A model generated the notes under the pieces. The model made no database searches. It was given only the letters and a program-made list of their open reading frames with translations, and was not told the origin of the DNA. Positions 8,606-17,637 of a DNA stretch of 64,000 bases are shown in pieces. The position numbers were made by a program, and so were the translations under genes. The stretch is from positions 964,501-1,028,500 of the forward strand of contig NZ_CP102480.1 in assembly GCF_024662015.1 (NCBI RefSeq), written 5' to 3'. Source of the stretch: Nisaea acidiphila (GTDB taxonomy: Bacteria; Pseudomonadota; Alphaproteobacteria; Thalassobaculales; Thalassobaculaceae). The number at the start of each line of letters is the position of its first letter. Within the stretch, counting starts at the first letter, position 1.

Positions 8606-9757
8606 TCAATTGACGGCCGGAAGCCCGAAGACCTGCCCCGGATAGATCAGATCCGGATCGCGGATCTGATCGCTGTTCGCCTGGTAGATCTCCGTATAGC
8701 GGAAGCCGGAACCGTAGACCCGGCTGGCAATCCGCCAGAGATTGTTGCCGGGCTGTATAATGACAACCGAGTCTTCCGGCAATCCCGTGAAGGGGACGGC
8801 GCGCACGAAAGGCAGCTCGATCCGGGCCAGCACCTTGCCGCCATTGGAGATCTTGTCCACCCGCACCTGGTGCGTCCCCGCTTCGATCCTAGTTTCCGGC
8901 TTGGCCGACCAGTTGCCCGCAGCGTCCGACGTCGCCCGCGCGACCAGTTTGTTGTCGACATAGACTTGAACTTCTGTGTCTGGCTCGGTCTTGCCGCTGA
9001 AAACGACTTCGCCCTTGTCGTCATAGTCGATCACGTCCAGCGAGACACCGCTTTCGGCAGTGGACGCGTCCACTGCCGGTGTCTCCGGAAAGGACTGCGC
9101 CTTCGGAGCTTCCGACGGCGGTGCGGCGCTGGCAACCTTCGGCACCTGAAGGACTTTTGTCGGTGCGCTCGGCGCTTCCTCGCGCGGCACAACCATGGCC
9201 AGTGGCTTCTGCGGCGCCTGGCTCTGTTGCCCTGCGATGTCCTTGCCCTTCTCAGGAATGACCACGACGACCGCGTTGCCGGACTTCTTCGGCGCCTCGC
9301 CGCTCTCGGACGGCGTCTCCAGCGTCAGAACGCTGCTCCCGGACGGAAGTTTCTCTTCCGGCAGGAAGACCCAGTCGCCCTTGTCATCCGCCTGCACCTC
9401 TCCGATCTGCCGATCGCCGTCCATGATCCGGACGGTTGCGTTCGGCAGAGCCTTTCCGGCGATCACCGTGTTGCCCTCGGGGTCGACACGGACCACATCG
9501 AAGCTCGGCTGCGAGAGGTCCGGCTTGTCACTGCCGCCTTCCGACGCCGCTTTCGGCTCCGGCGCGGTGCTCGCCGCCGCGGGTGCCGGCGCCTCGACGG
9601 TCTTCGACGGCGCGGGCGCAGGAGTTTCCGCAGGTACCGTCGCGGTTTCGGCGGGGACCGGCAGCACGTCCTCCTCGGACGTCACGTAGAGCAACCCGCC
9701 CGCCACTGCGAGCACCAGGGCTCCGGCGGCGCCAATGAGGTACGGCTTCGTCAACAT
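8606..9757 (-). CDS. LysM-domain envelope protein with two Ig-like modules
   Basis: A 383-residue envelope protein. A hydrophobic N-terminal segment (IGAAGALVLAVAGGLLYV) acts as signal anchor. A Pro/Ala/Thr-rich linker (about 30-75) leads to two similar beta-sandwich modules (VRVDPEGNTVIAGKALPN and VIDYDDKGEVVFSGKTEPD, each ending in a GDW or GNW turn), about 85-155 and 240-310. The C-terminal LysM (about 330-380: PGNNLWRIASRVYGSG, LIYPGQVFGLP) binds peptidoglycan glycan chains. This architecture is common in alphaproteobacteria, but its role is not known; scaffolding at the cell wall is likely. It lies 32 bp upstream of psd and could head that transcript. Confidence 0.8.
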   Translation of the reverse strand: MLTKPYLIGAAGALVLAVAGGLLYVTSEEDVLPVPAETATVPAETPAPAPSKTVEAPAPAAASTAPEPKAASEGGSDKPDLSQPSFDVVRVDPEGNTVIAGKALPNATVRIMDGDRQIGEVQADDKGDWVFLPEEKLPSGSSVLTLETPSESGEAPKKSGNAVVVVIPEKGKDIAGQQSQAPQKPLAMVVPREEAPSAPTKVLQVPKVASAAPPSEAPKAQSFPETPAVDASTAESGVSLDVIDYDDKGEVVFSGKTEPDTEVQVYVDNKLVARATSDAAGNWSAKPETRIEAGTHQVRVDKISNGGKVLARIELPFVRAVPFTGLPEDSVVIIQPGNNLWRIASRVYGSGFRYTEIYQANSDQIRDPDLIYPGQVFGLPAVN

Positions 9758-9879
9758 GATCTGGGGGCTCCTACACGCATTCGGCTGACAATAAACCCTT
9801 ACAAACGCGGGTGCAATGCGAGCCGCACCGCCGTTTTAAGCCGCTTGACCGGACTCAAACGGGGTGGGATAGACGATCC

Positions 9880-10464
9880 ATGAGCGAGAAAAAATCCATC
9901 TGTGTCTTCTGCGGTTCCTCCGGCAAGGTCGACGAGACCTACCGCACCGCCGCAACGCGTTTCGGAACCCTGATCGGGGAGCGCGGCTACAACCTCGTCT
10001 ATGGCGGGGGACGCGTCGGCCTCATGGGACTGACGGCGGACGCCGCACTGGCCGCCGGGGCCGACGTCGTGGGCGTGATCCCGAAATTCCTGGAGGACTA
10101 CGAGGTCGGTCACCAGGGCCTGAACGAGCTGATCATTACGGACAACATGCATGACCGTAAAAGGCTCATGTACGAGAAGTCGGACGCCTTCGTGATCCTG
10201 CCCGGCGGCCTCGGCACCATGGACGAGACCTTCGAGGTGGTGACCTGGACCCAGCTCGGCCTGTCGCGCAAGCCCGTGGTCGTGGTGAATGTGAACGGCT
10301 TTTGGGACCCTCTGGTCGCGCTGTTCGACCACATGGTCGCGACCGGTTTCGCGCGGCCCGAGAACCGCACCATCCTGCAGGTCGCCGAGAGTGTCGAGGA
10401 CGTCTTCCCGCTGCTGACCGGCGTCGCCGTGACCCACGGCAAGGTCGAATCCAAGTGGGTCTGA
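9880..10464 (+). CDS. LOG-family nucleotide 5'-monophosphate phosphoribohydrolase (TIGR00730)
   Basis: A 194-residue Rossmann-fold protein. The diagnostic PGGLGTMDETFE motif (about residues 110-121) and the preceding MHDRKRLMYEKSDAF define the LOG/YgdH family, which releases the base from nucleoside monophosphates such as AMP or cytokinin ribotides. The ATG at 9880 is preferred over an upstream one at 9811 because it follows GGGGTGGGAT and begins at the conserved MSEKKSICVFCGSS. It is divergent from the LysM gene and stands ahead of icd. Its physiological substrate here is unknown. Confidence 0.88.
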   Translation: MSEKKSICVFCGSSGKVDETYRTAATRFGTLIGERGYNLVYGGGRVGLMGLTADAALAAGADVVGVIPKFLEDYEVGHQGLNELIITDNMHDRKRLMYEKSDAFVILPGGLGTMDETFEVVTWTQLGLSRKPVVVVNVNGFWDPLVALFDHMVATGFARPENRTILQVAESVEDVFPLLTGVAVTHGKVESKWV

Positions 10465-10593
10465 CCGCCTGAAATCGGTTAACCATCCGGCGGCGCCCGG
10501 TACCTTGGGCGCGCGCGCGTCTTGCATTGCAGCGCCCACCTGATATTTTGCCGCCGCTGCTCACAAGATCCCACCCACAAAGGAGCCAGGAAG

Positions 10594-11808
10594 ATGGCCA
10601 AGATCAAGGTCAAGAATCCTATCGTCGAGCTCGACGGTGACGAGATGACGCGGATCATCTGGGAGATGATCAAGGACAAGCTCATCCTCCCGTACCTCGA
10701 TGTCGATCTCAAATACTACGACCTCGGCATGCAGAAGCGCGATGAGACGGATGACCAGATCACCATCGACTCCGCGAACGCGATCAAGGAATACGGCGTC
10801 GGCGTCAAATGCGCGACCATCACGCCGGACGAGGCCCGCGTCGAGGAATTCGGCCTGAAGAAGATGTGGCGCTCGCCGAACGGCACGATCCGCAACATCC
10901 TCGGCGGCACCGTGTTCCGCCAGCCGATCATCTGCAACAACGTCCCGCGCCTGGTGCCGGGCTGGACCCAGCCGATCGTCATCGGCCGTCACGCCTTCGG
11001 CGACCAGTACCGCGCCACCGACATGGTGGTGAAGGGCCCGGGCAAGCTGACCATGACCTTCCAGCCGGCCGACGGCGGCGAGCCGATCACCCACGAGGTG
11101 TTCGATTTCCCGGGCGGCGGCGTGGCGATGTCCATGTACAACCTCGACGATTCCATCCGCGGTTTCGCCCGGGCCTGCATGAACTACGGTCTCGACCTCG
11201 GCTGGCCGGTCTATCTCTCGACCAAGAACACCATCCTCAAGGCCTACGACGGCCGCTTCAAGGACCTGTTCCAGGAAGTCTTCGACGATGAGTTCAAGTC
11301 CAAGTTCGAAGCCAAAGGCATCATCTACGAGCACCGCCTGATCGACGACATGGTCGCGGCCGCGATGAAGTGGTCCGGCGGTTTCGTCTGGGCCTGTAAG
11401 AACTATGACGGCGACGTGCAGTCCGACACCGTGGCGCAGGGCTTCGGCTCGCTCGGCCTGATGACCTCCGTGCTGATGACCCCGGACGGGAAGACGGTCG
11501 AGGCGGAAGCCGCCCACGGCACCGTCACCCGTCACTACCGCCAGCACCAGCAGGGCAAGGAAACCTCGACCAACCCGATCGCCTCGATCTTCGCCTGGAC
11601 CCGCGGCCTTTCCTACCGCGCCAAGTTCGACGAGACGCCGGAAGTGCTGAAGTTCGCCGAGACCCTGGAAAAGGTCTGCGTCGACACCGTCGAGGACGGC
11701 GACATGACCAAGGATCTGGCGCTGCTGATCAGCCCGGACCAGCCTTGGCTCACCACCCAGCAGTTCCTGTCCAAGCTGGACGAGAACCTGCAGAAGGCGA
11801 TGAGCTGA
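10594..11808 (+). CDS. icd: Isocitrate dehydrogenase, NADP-dependent
   Basis: TCA cycle enzyme that oxidises isocitrate to 2-oxoglutarate with NADP. At 404 residues and with [47 protein letters not shown] and [12 protein letters not shown] it belongs to the homodimeric, eukaryote-like subfamily usual in alphaproteobacteria, not the E. coli type. The ATG at 10594 follows AGGAGCCAGGAAG. A strong hairpin terminator follows directly, so this is a single-gene transcript. Confidence 0.97.
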   Translation: MAKIKVKNPIVELDGDEMTRIIWEMIKDKLILPYLDVDLKYYDLGMQKRDETDDQITIDSANAIKEYGVGVKCATITPDEARVEEFGLKKMWRSPNGTIRNILGGTVFRQPIICNNVPRLVPGWTQPIVIGRHAFGDQYRATDMVVKGPGKLTMTFQPADGGEPITHEVFDFPGGGVAMSMYNLDDSIRGFARACMNYGLDLGWPVYLSTKNTILKAYDGRFKDLFQEVFDDEFKSKFEAKGIIYEHRLIDDMVAAAMKWSGGFVWACKNYDGDVQSDTVAQGFGSLGLMTSVLMTPDGKTVEAEAAHGTVTRHYRQHQQGKETSTNPIASIFAWTRGLSYRAKFDETPEVLKFAETLEKVCVDTVEDGDMTKDLALLISPDQPWLTTQQFLSKLDENLQKAMS

Positions 11809-11835
11809 GCCACGGTTTGACTGTGGATGCAGAGC

Positions 11836-11866
11836 GGGCCGCCTTCGGGCGGCCCGTTTTCGTTTC
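11836..11866 (+). terminator. Rho-independent terminator of icd
   Basis: GGGCCGCC, loop TTCG, GGCGGCCC (11836-11855), then a T-rich tail GTTTTCGTTTC. The stem is eight perfect GC pairs closed by a stable tetraloop, 28 bp after the icd stop. Confidence 0.92.
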
Positions 11867-11919
11867 GGATAGCCTTATGAAAGCCGGGCAAACCGGCGCC
11901 GACAGGAGAGAATGAGAAT

Positions 11920-12270
11920 ATGGATTTCTACCACATCTATTGCGACCTGAAGCCGGGTGTGAAGGACATGGACTTCGCCGAGTCCGTTCAGCGCTATTTC
12001 TCTTATCTGAAGGATCAGAGCCTGATCGAGGGCTCCCGCATCACCCGCCGCAAGCTCGGACTCGGTCCCGATGACGGCACCGAGTTCCATATGTGGCTGG
12101 AGACCCGCGACCTGGCCCAGCTCGACGCTGCCTTCAACCACGTCTCGAGCCGCAGCGAGCCGGTCGAGAGCTTCCATCACGCCGTGAACTCGAAGGTCCA
12201 GAACGTGCGCTTCACGCTCTACCGCGACTTCCCCGACCCGGAGCGCAAGCGCGGCGAGGAAAAGTTCTAG
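11920..12270 (+). CDS. Small conserved protein, DUF6614-like
   Basis: A 116-residue soluble protein (MDFYHIYCDLKPGVKDMDFAE). It seems to have an alpha/beta dimeric-barrel-like pattern: a beta strand, a helix (VQRYFSYLKDQSLIEGSRITR), a strand rich in charged residues (TEFHMWLETRDLAQLDAAF) and the closing RFTLYRDFPD. I recall similar short proteins in alphaproteobacteria being filed as DUF6614, but I cannot verify that. The ribosome binding site GGAGAG lies about ten bases ahead of ATG 11920. It converges on the DUF3604 gene with no gap. Function unknown. Confidence 0.65.
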   Translation: MDFYHIYCDLKPGVKDMDFAESVQRYFSYLKDQSLIEGSRITRRKLGLGPDDGTEFHMWLETRDLAQLDAAFNHVSSRSEPVESFHHAVNSKVQNVRFTLYRDFPDPERKRGEEKF

Positions 12271-14595
12271 TCAGCGGTATACATAGATCGGGCTGGTCCA
12301 GGCGCGCGTGCCGTCCTCCTGCTCGACCCGGATGAAGATCGGGTTGTCGCCTTCCGGTTTCAGCCCGATTTTCCGGCTGAAGGAGAAGGACGTGTGCGGG
12401 TTCGTGTCCGGAAGCCGCGTAAGTTTCAGGAAACGCGGCAGCTCGCCGGACGCGTCGAAGACCATGTCCTCGCAGCCGATCCGCGCGATCTCCACCTCGG
12501 TTGAAACGAGCGGCGTCTCCACGGCGAGACTGCCTGCGTCCCGTTCCGCGAGGTGAATATCCGCACCTCCGAAATTGCCCGTGGTCAGAGCCTTCCAGGC
12601 CAGTTCGGTTCCGCTTACATGATCGAGTGTCTTGTCCCGGTTGAGGAAATTGACCGGCACCGCGCGCTCAACCGCATTTCCGGTGAGCCGCGCCGTCCCG
12701 TCCCAGATCACCTCGCGGAAACGGCCGCGATATTCCGCGCCCTCCCAATGCAACCGAATGCGGGATCCGAGATCGTTCTCGGCGTAGGGCCGCACCGTCT
12801 CGACCAGATCGAGCCCGTTGAAGATATCGACCCGGAGGATCGGCGAGTTTGTGTCGACCGAGACGGAGAGCTCCATTCCGCCCTGGGGCAGATGAACGAT
12901 ATCGCCCATCGACGCCTCGTGGGTGAGGTTTGGCGTACTGTCCATAATGAGCGGGTCGTCGTGATATAGTGCGCCCTCCCCTTCAAAACGCGCGCCGAGC
13001 CGGATCACCATGCGTCCGCCGTCGCCACCCGTGGTCCCGTAATGCCGGCGCTTGCGCATACAGTCGAGCAGTGCCGCGCGGCTGAGTTCTTCCGTGTTGA
13101 AGCAGGTGAGCCCGCCGATCGCGCCGAACTTGCCCGCGCCGGGATAACTCGCCCCCGGCCGCCCCTTGTGGCCGTCGGAATTGCAGACCACGCCTACCCG
13201 GTAGCCGAGCCTAAAGGCATCCTCCAGCAGCCACTCGAAGGTGCCCCAGGAGGAATGCACCTCGACCGACTTCTCGAACCGGCCGTCATGGGCAACCGCG
13301 ATGTCGGCATAGCGGCCGCCGCAATGGGCGTAGCAGACGACGTCATGCTCCCCGTGTTCGTGGAACGCCTCGAACAGTTTTCCGGCCGTCGTACAGTCTG
13401 TATGGGCGGTGCTGCGATCCTCTATCAGCGCATGTGACGACCGGCGGATGGTCCGTCCCTCGCTCGGAAAGAAGACGTTACGGTCGCCGCCGAGCGCGGT
13501 GTTGCCGGACCATTCATAGCCCGGCATGGCGACGAAGCGGCCCGGCTCGTCGAACTCGGCCGTGATGCGGTTCAGCTCCCCCCAGAACTCGTCGGTGATC
13601 TGGAAATCGTTGCCCTGATGGCCACAGGCATCGACCCAGGCCTTGTCGCGCGCAAAGGCGAAATAGTCCCGCGCGCTGCCGGTGCCGATGGTCTCCTCCG
13701 ACTGGCCATGCATGTCGGCCCAGTAATGCACGAGCTCGGTCTGCTCGACGATCAGCGGATTCGTGCGGGCGACCACCTCGCCTTCCGCGTTTTTCACAGC
13801 GACGGAGACCCGGCCGGGCGCGGTCGCGCAAAGATCCGCGACCGTGGTGGTGAAGCAGCCTTCAGTCATCTCGACCGTTGCCGGCAGCCCTTCTATGGCG
13901 CCCTCGGCTTCAAGATGGAACGTCCCGGAACATTTGTCCGACGGATTGCCCCATTTGTCGTTGCCTTTGATCTTCAGATCGAAGCGCTCGCCCGGGCGGC
14001 GCAGGGTCGGCAGGGCGGCGGAGTAGCTTTCCGGCTTGCCGGGCACGATCGCGATCTCCGGCTGCACCGGAAGGGTCTGGAAATTGAAGGTCGCGATCGG
14101 GTCCACCAGCACACGGAACTCGAAACTTTTCTCGCAGAAGGTCTGCAGCCGCATTCCCGGCCCGCCATGGTCGGTGACGCCGAAGCGGATGGTGATGGTG
14201 TCGCCTTTCTCCAGGAACCCCTTCACCACCTTGATCCAGAGCGTGCGGTCCCAGGGCCGGACATTCGCCTTCGGATCCCAGCGCACCTGCAGCACCGCGC
14301 CGTTGGAAGCCTCGACTGTGCAGTAATTCGCGCCTTTCGGATCGTCGAATTGCGGATTGCCCTGGTCGGAGGCGAAACGGAAGCAGACGCGCAAGCTGCC
14401 GGAATCGTCGATGCCGAAGGTGCCTGCGGTATAGACGAGCGTGAAGGAGGCGTAGGAACCGGCCTCGAAGTTTCCGCGCGGCGTGATCGCGGCACTGCCG
14501 AGATCGCTGTCGGCGATCGGCGCGAGGATCACGCCGCTGTTCATGTCCTCCCACGGGCGGTCCTGGGTTCCGGTGTTTTTTGTCTGCTCAGTCAT
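12271..14595 (-). CDS. DUF3604-family protein, PHP-like metal-site motifs
   Basis: A 774-residue protein matching the DUF3604 family. An N-terminal beta-rich half (to about residue 280) precedes the conserved core with WADMHGQSE (near 292-300), HQGNDFQI, CYAHCGGRY (near 418) and CNSDGHKGRPG (near 470). These His/Asp clusters resemble the metal-binding motifs of PHP-type phosphoesterases, so a metal-dependent hydrolase is a fair guess; no reaction is established. No signal peptide is visible, so it should be cytoplasmic. It is the last gene of the gntR-dctPQM row, 55 bp after dctM, which suggests it acts on whatever the TRAP system imports. Confidence 0.82.
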   Translation of the reverse strand: MTEQTKNTGTQDRPWEDMNSGVILAPIADSDLGSAAITPRGNFEAGSYASFTLVYTAGTFGIDDSGSLRVCFRFASDQGNPQFDDPKGANYCTVEASNGAVLQVRWDPKANVRPWDRTLWIKVVKGFLEKGDTITIRFGVTDHGGPGMRLQTFCEKSFEFRVLVDPIATFNFQTLPVQPEIAIVPGKPESYSAALPTLRRPGERFDLKIKGNDKWGNPSDKCSGTFHLEAEGAIEGLPATVEMTEGCFTTTVADLCATAPGRVSVAVKNAEGEVVARTNPLIVEQTELVHYWADMHGQSEETIGTGSARDYFAFARDKAWVDACGHQGNDFQITDEFWGELNRITAEFDEPGRFVAMPGYEWSGNTALGGDRNVFFPSEGRTIRRSSHALIEDRSTAHTDCTTAGKLFEAFHEHGEHDVVCYAHCGGRYADIAVAHDGRFEKSVEVHSSWGTFEWLLEDAFRLGYRVGVVCNSDGHKGRPGASYPGAGKFGAIGGLTCFNTEELSRAALLDCMRKRRHYGTTGGDGGRMVIRLGARFEGEGALYHDDPLIMDSTPNLTHEASMGDIVHLPQGGMELSVSVDTNSPILRVDIFNGLDLVETVRPYAENDLGSRIRLHWEGAEYRGRFREVIWDGTARLTGNAVERAVPVNFLNRDKTLDHVSGTELAWKALTTGNFGGADIHLAERDAGSLAVETPLVSTEVEIARIGCEDMVFDASGELPRFLKLTRLPDTNPHTSFSFSRKIGLKPEGDNPIFIRVEQEDGTRAWTSPIYVYR

Positions 14596-14650
14596 TGGAC
14601 GCCTTCTTGTTTCTGGGCCCTCTCGGGGGCGGAGCGGTTCGGCTCGAAGC

Positions 14651-15922
14651 CTAGCGGAAAATCTGGACGAGGAAGGTAGAGATCGGCGGCACGTAGGTGA
14701 TCAGCAGCAGGTCGGCGATCAGCACCAGAATGTAGGGCCAGATCATCACCACGATGCGCTCGATCGAGACCTTGGTCACCGCGGAGGCGATGAAAAGGTC
14801 GACGCCGAGCGGCGGGGTCACCGTGCCGATGCTGAGATTAACCGCCATCACGATGCCGAACAGCACCGGATCGATGCCGAAACTCATCGCGGCGGGATAA
14901 AGGATCGAGGTGAAGATCACGATCGCCGCAGCCGCGTTCATGATACAGCCGACGAACAGCAGGAAGATGTTCACCAGCAGCAGATAGAAAACGGGGTTGC
15001 CGGCCGTCTCGGCGAGGTATGCCGAGATGCTCTGCGGGATCTGGTTGATGGTGATCAGCCAGGCGAAGACACCGGCGCAGTTCATGATGAACATGACAAC
15101 CGCGGAGGAGATCACCGCGCGCCTGAAAGCCCGGAGCAGATCGGCGAAGGTCAGCTCCCGGTAGGCCATGCCGACGATGAGGCCGTAAAGCACCGCGACG
15201 ATGGCCGCCTCGGTCGGCGTGAAGACGCCGCCATAGATCCCGGACAGGATGATGACTGGCATCAGCAGGGGCCAGAAAGCCTCCCGGAAGCTGCGCCAGA
15301 TTTCCGAAACACCCTGGAACTCGGTCCGCGGAATCCCCTCGCGGCGGACCAGCGCCCAGTTGAGCACCAGCATGCTGATGCAGATGACGATGCCGGGAAG
15401 CAAACCCGCGAGAAAAAGGTCGGCGATCGAAACGCCAGTCACCACCCCATAGAGGATCAGCAGGATGCTCGGCGGGATAATCATGCCGGTGACGCCCGCG
15501 GCGGCGATGGTGGCAGCTGTATATTGCGGCCGGTACCCCTTCTCCTCCATCGGGGCGTTCATCACGCCGCCGATGGCCGCGACCGTGGCCGCGTTGGAGC
15601 CGGACAGCGCGGCGAAGAAACTCGAGCCGAGGATCGCGACCGCGCCGAGCCCGCCCGTCAGATGCCCGACGAGGGATCCCGCGAAAGTGACCAGCCGCCG
15701 CGACATGCCGCCGGTCGACATGATCTCGCCGGCGAGGATGAAGAAGGGAATGGCGAGCAAAGGGAAGGAATTGTTGGTGGAGAGCATGCGCTGCGCCGCG
15801 ATCTCCAGATTGATGTCGCTCAGCAGCAGCCCGACGGCGCTGGAAAGGCCGAGCGCGACCGCGATCGGCACGCGCAGCAACATGAAGAGAAAGAGGGATC
15901 CGAAGATGGCGGCGGTGATCAT
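14651..15922 (-). CDS. dctM: TRAP transporter large permease
   Basis: A 423-residue membrane protein with a dozen or so hydrophobic segments, starting MITAAIFGSLFLFMLLRVPI. Typical DctM features are visible: SALSGSNAATVAAIGGVM, GVTGMIIPPSILLILYG, and VNLSIGTVTPPLGVDLF near the C-terminus. It forms the Na+-driven translocation channel of a TRAP importer with the small permease encoded 24 bp upstream. Substrate not deducible. Confidence 0.95.
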   Translation of the reverse strand: MITAAIFGSLFLFMLLRVPIAVALGLSSAVGLLLSDINLEIAAQRMLSTNNSFPLLAIPFFILAGEIMSTGGMSRRLVTFAGSLVGHLTGGLGAVAILGSSFFAALSGSNAATVAAIGGVMNAPMEEKGYRPQYTAATIAAAGVTGMIIPPSILLILYGVVTGVSIADLFLAGLLPGIVICISMLVLNWALVRREGIPRTEFQGVSEIWRSFREAFWPLLMPVIILSGIYGGVFTPTEAAIVAVLYGLIVGMAYRELTFADLLRAFRRAVISSAVVMFIMNCAGVFAWLITINQIPQSISAYLAETAGNPVFYLLLVNIFLLFVGCIMNAAAAIVIFTSILYPAAMSFGIDPVLFGIVMAVNLSIGTVTPPLGVDLFIASAVTKVSIERIVVMIWPYILVLIADLLLITYVPPISTFLVQIFR

Positions 15923-15946
15923 GTCATGTCATCCGGTCGGCGAGCC

Positions 15947-16447
15947 CTAGAGCCCTTCCGCGAGCAGTTCGTCCGCCGGCGCGGTGGCCAGGCGCAGGAT
16001 CAGCTCCGCGGCATAGACGATGAGGAAGGCCATTCCGGCCGGGATGGCGCCGTAGACCCAGGACATCGAGATCTCCAGCGCGGGCGAGATCTGTTCCTGA
16101 ACCCGGACCGTCAGTCCGACGCCGTAATAGAAGAGCATCGCGAAGAACACGCCGCTGAGCAGCGAGGAGAGGATTAGGGCCCCGCGCCGCAGGACTGTGG
16201 GCAGGCTCGAGACCACCAGTCCGATCGCCGCATGCATGTTGCGCCGGAAGGCGACCGCCGAGCCGAGAAAGATCATCCAGACGAAAAGGTAGCGGATGAG
16301 CTCGTCCGGGAAGGCGAGCGAGCTTTCGATGACGAAGCGGAAGACCACCGTCGCGATGCCGAGCACGAACATCGCGGCGAAGGCGGCGCTGCACGCCACC
16401 GCCAGGACGGTTTCCGAGAGATCGAGAACCTTGCTGAGAAAAGACAT
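15947..16447 (-). CDS. dctQ: TRAP transporter small permease
   Basis: A 166-residue membrane protein with four hydrophobic helices, including the DctQ hallmark FPDELIRYLFVWMIFLGSAVAFRR reduced here to its key part IRYLFVWMIFLGSA (about residues 45-62) and a second helix pair near 80-150. Works as partner of the large permease. Sits between dctP and dctM, 40 bp after dctP. Confidence 0.93.
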   Translation of the reverse strand: MSFLSKVLDLSETVLAVACSAAFAAMFVLGIATVVFRFVIESSLAFPDELIRYLFVWMIFLGSAVAFRRNMHAAIGLVVSSLPTVLRRGALILSSLLSGVFFAMLFYYGVGLTVRVQEQISPALEISMSWVYGAIPAGMAFLIVYAAELILRLATAPADELLAEGL

Positions 16448-16487
16448 TTTCCGTGTCCCTGGCGGTGGGTGCCGAGATCGGGAGCGC

Positions 16488-17525
16488 TTATTTCGCGCTC
16501 ACCGCCGCGTCGATCAGCTCGGCGCCGATCTTGCCGCGATATTCCGTCCAGACCGGCTCCATCGCCTTCTGGAAAGCCGCCGCCTGCTCGGGCGAGAGAC
16601 GGGTGACGGTCATGCCGCCCGCTTCCATCTCCTTCAGGTACTGACCCTCGACCGCGTTCAGCTCCGCGCGCTCCCAGTTCTGGGTCTCGATCGCGACCTC
16701 CTTGAAGAGGGTCTTCACCTCCTCCGGCAGGTCCTTCCACATCTTGTCGTCGGCGAGGAACATGATGCCGGCCCACTGGTGATGCGACAGGGTGATGAAT
16801 TTCTGCACCTTGTCGAAGCCGAAGGCCTTCACATTGCCGACCGGATTGTCCTGGCCGTCGACGGTGCCCTGCTGCAGGCCGGTGAAGACCTCGGAAAGCG
16901 CCATCGGCGTCGGATTGGCGTCGAGTGCCTTGAAGGTGGCGACGTTCAGGGGGTTGTTCACGACGCGGAACTTGATCCCCTTCATGTCGTCCGGCATCGC
17001 GACCTTGGTCTTGGCGGTGGTGATGGTGCGGAAGCCGCTCTCATACATGGCGATGGTACGGATACCGGTCTTGGCGAGCAGTCCGTCATAGAGCTTCTGG
17101 CCGACCTCGCCGTCGGAGACCGCATAGGCATGCGCGCTGTCGCGGAAAAGGAACGGCAGATAGAAGATATCGAGCGGCGGATAGAAGCTCGCGACGTTCG
17201 TGGTCGGCACAAGGGCGAACTGCACGACGCCGATCTGGATCGACTCCACCAGCTCGCGCGAGGAGCCGATGGTGCTGTTCGGGAAAACCTGGATCTTGAT
17301 GTTGCCGCCGCTCTTCTCGGCGACGATGTCGGCGAATTTCTGCGCGCCTTTGGCGAGCGGATGATTCTCGTTATAAGGATGGCCGAACTTCAGGGACATT
17401 TCCGGCATGGCGGCCGCGGCGGATCCGGCGGCCACGGCACCGACGATCAGGGCAGCCGCGGCGGAGCGCAGGCCCCGGAGCGCACGGCGGGTGAAGGTCG
17501 GTTGAAGACTGAGACGTGACGTCAT
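16488..17525 (-). CDS. dctP: TRAP transporter substrate-binding protein
   Basis: A 345-residue periplasmic receptor. An N-terminal signal region with several Arg residues and a hydrophobic core (GLRSAAAALIVGAVAAGSAAA) precedes the mature protein. DctP motifs are visible: LKFGHPYNENHPLAKGA, the substrate-carboxylate region DDMKGIKFRVVNNPLNVATF with its conserved Arg, and GLQQGTVDGQDNP. The ATG at 17525 is preferred because CAGGAG lies 11 bases ahead; the frame is open further upstream without support. It is the first transporter gene after gntR. The DctP7-like shape suggests a small organic acid, but that is a guess. Confidence 0.94.
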   Translation of the reverse strand: MTSRLSLQPTFTRRALRGLRSAAAALIVGAVAAGSAAAAMPEMSLKFGHPYNENHPLAKGAQKFADIVAEKSGGNIKIQVFPNSTIGSSRELVESIQIGVVQFALVPTTNVASFYPPLDIFYLPFLFRDSAHAYAVSDGEVGQKLYDGLLAKTGIRTIAMYESGFRTITTAKTKVAMPDDMKGIKFRVVNNPLNVATFKALDANPTPMALSEVFTGLQQGTVDGQDNPVGNVKAFGFDKVQKFITLSHHQWAGIMFLADDKMWKDLPEEVKTLFKEVAIETQNWERAELNAVEGQYLKEMEAGGMTVTRLSPEQAAAFQKAMEPVWTEYRGKIGAELIDAAVSAK

Positions 17526-17614
17526 AGTGAAGCACTCCTGTTCGTTTATGGTTTTCCGCCCTCCCAAGCGGATTCCGAAACGATGGGCTTGAGTGCCCAC
17601 TCTGTTTGGCGGCT

Positions 17615-17630
17615 GCGGCAGGACTGCCGC
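17615..17630 (-). terminator. Hairpin just after gntR
   Basis: GCGGCA, a 4-base loop, TGCCGC, placed 8 bp after the gntR stop and about 90 bp ahead of dctP. There is no T-run on the minus strand, so it is more likely a partial block or a 3' stabiliser separating regulator and transporter expression than a full terminator. Confidence 0.4.
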
Positions 17631-17637
17631 CGCCGTA

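Noticed and set aside
14483-16177. 564-codon plus-strand frame across the TRAP permease genes
   Set aside because: Its translation is a run of Arg, Asp, His and Gly, typical of the shadow of GC-rich membrane-protein genes; both DctM and DctQ on the other strand are certain.
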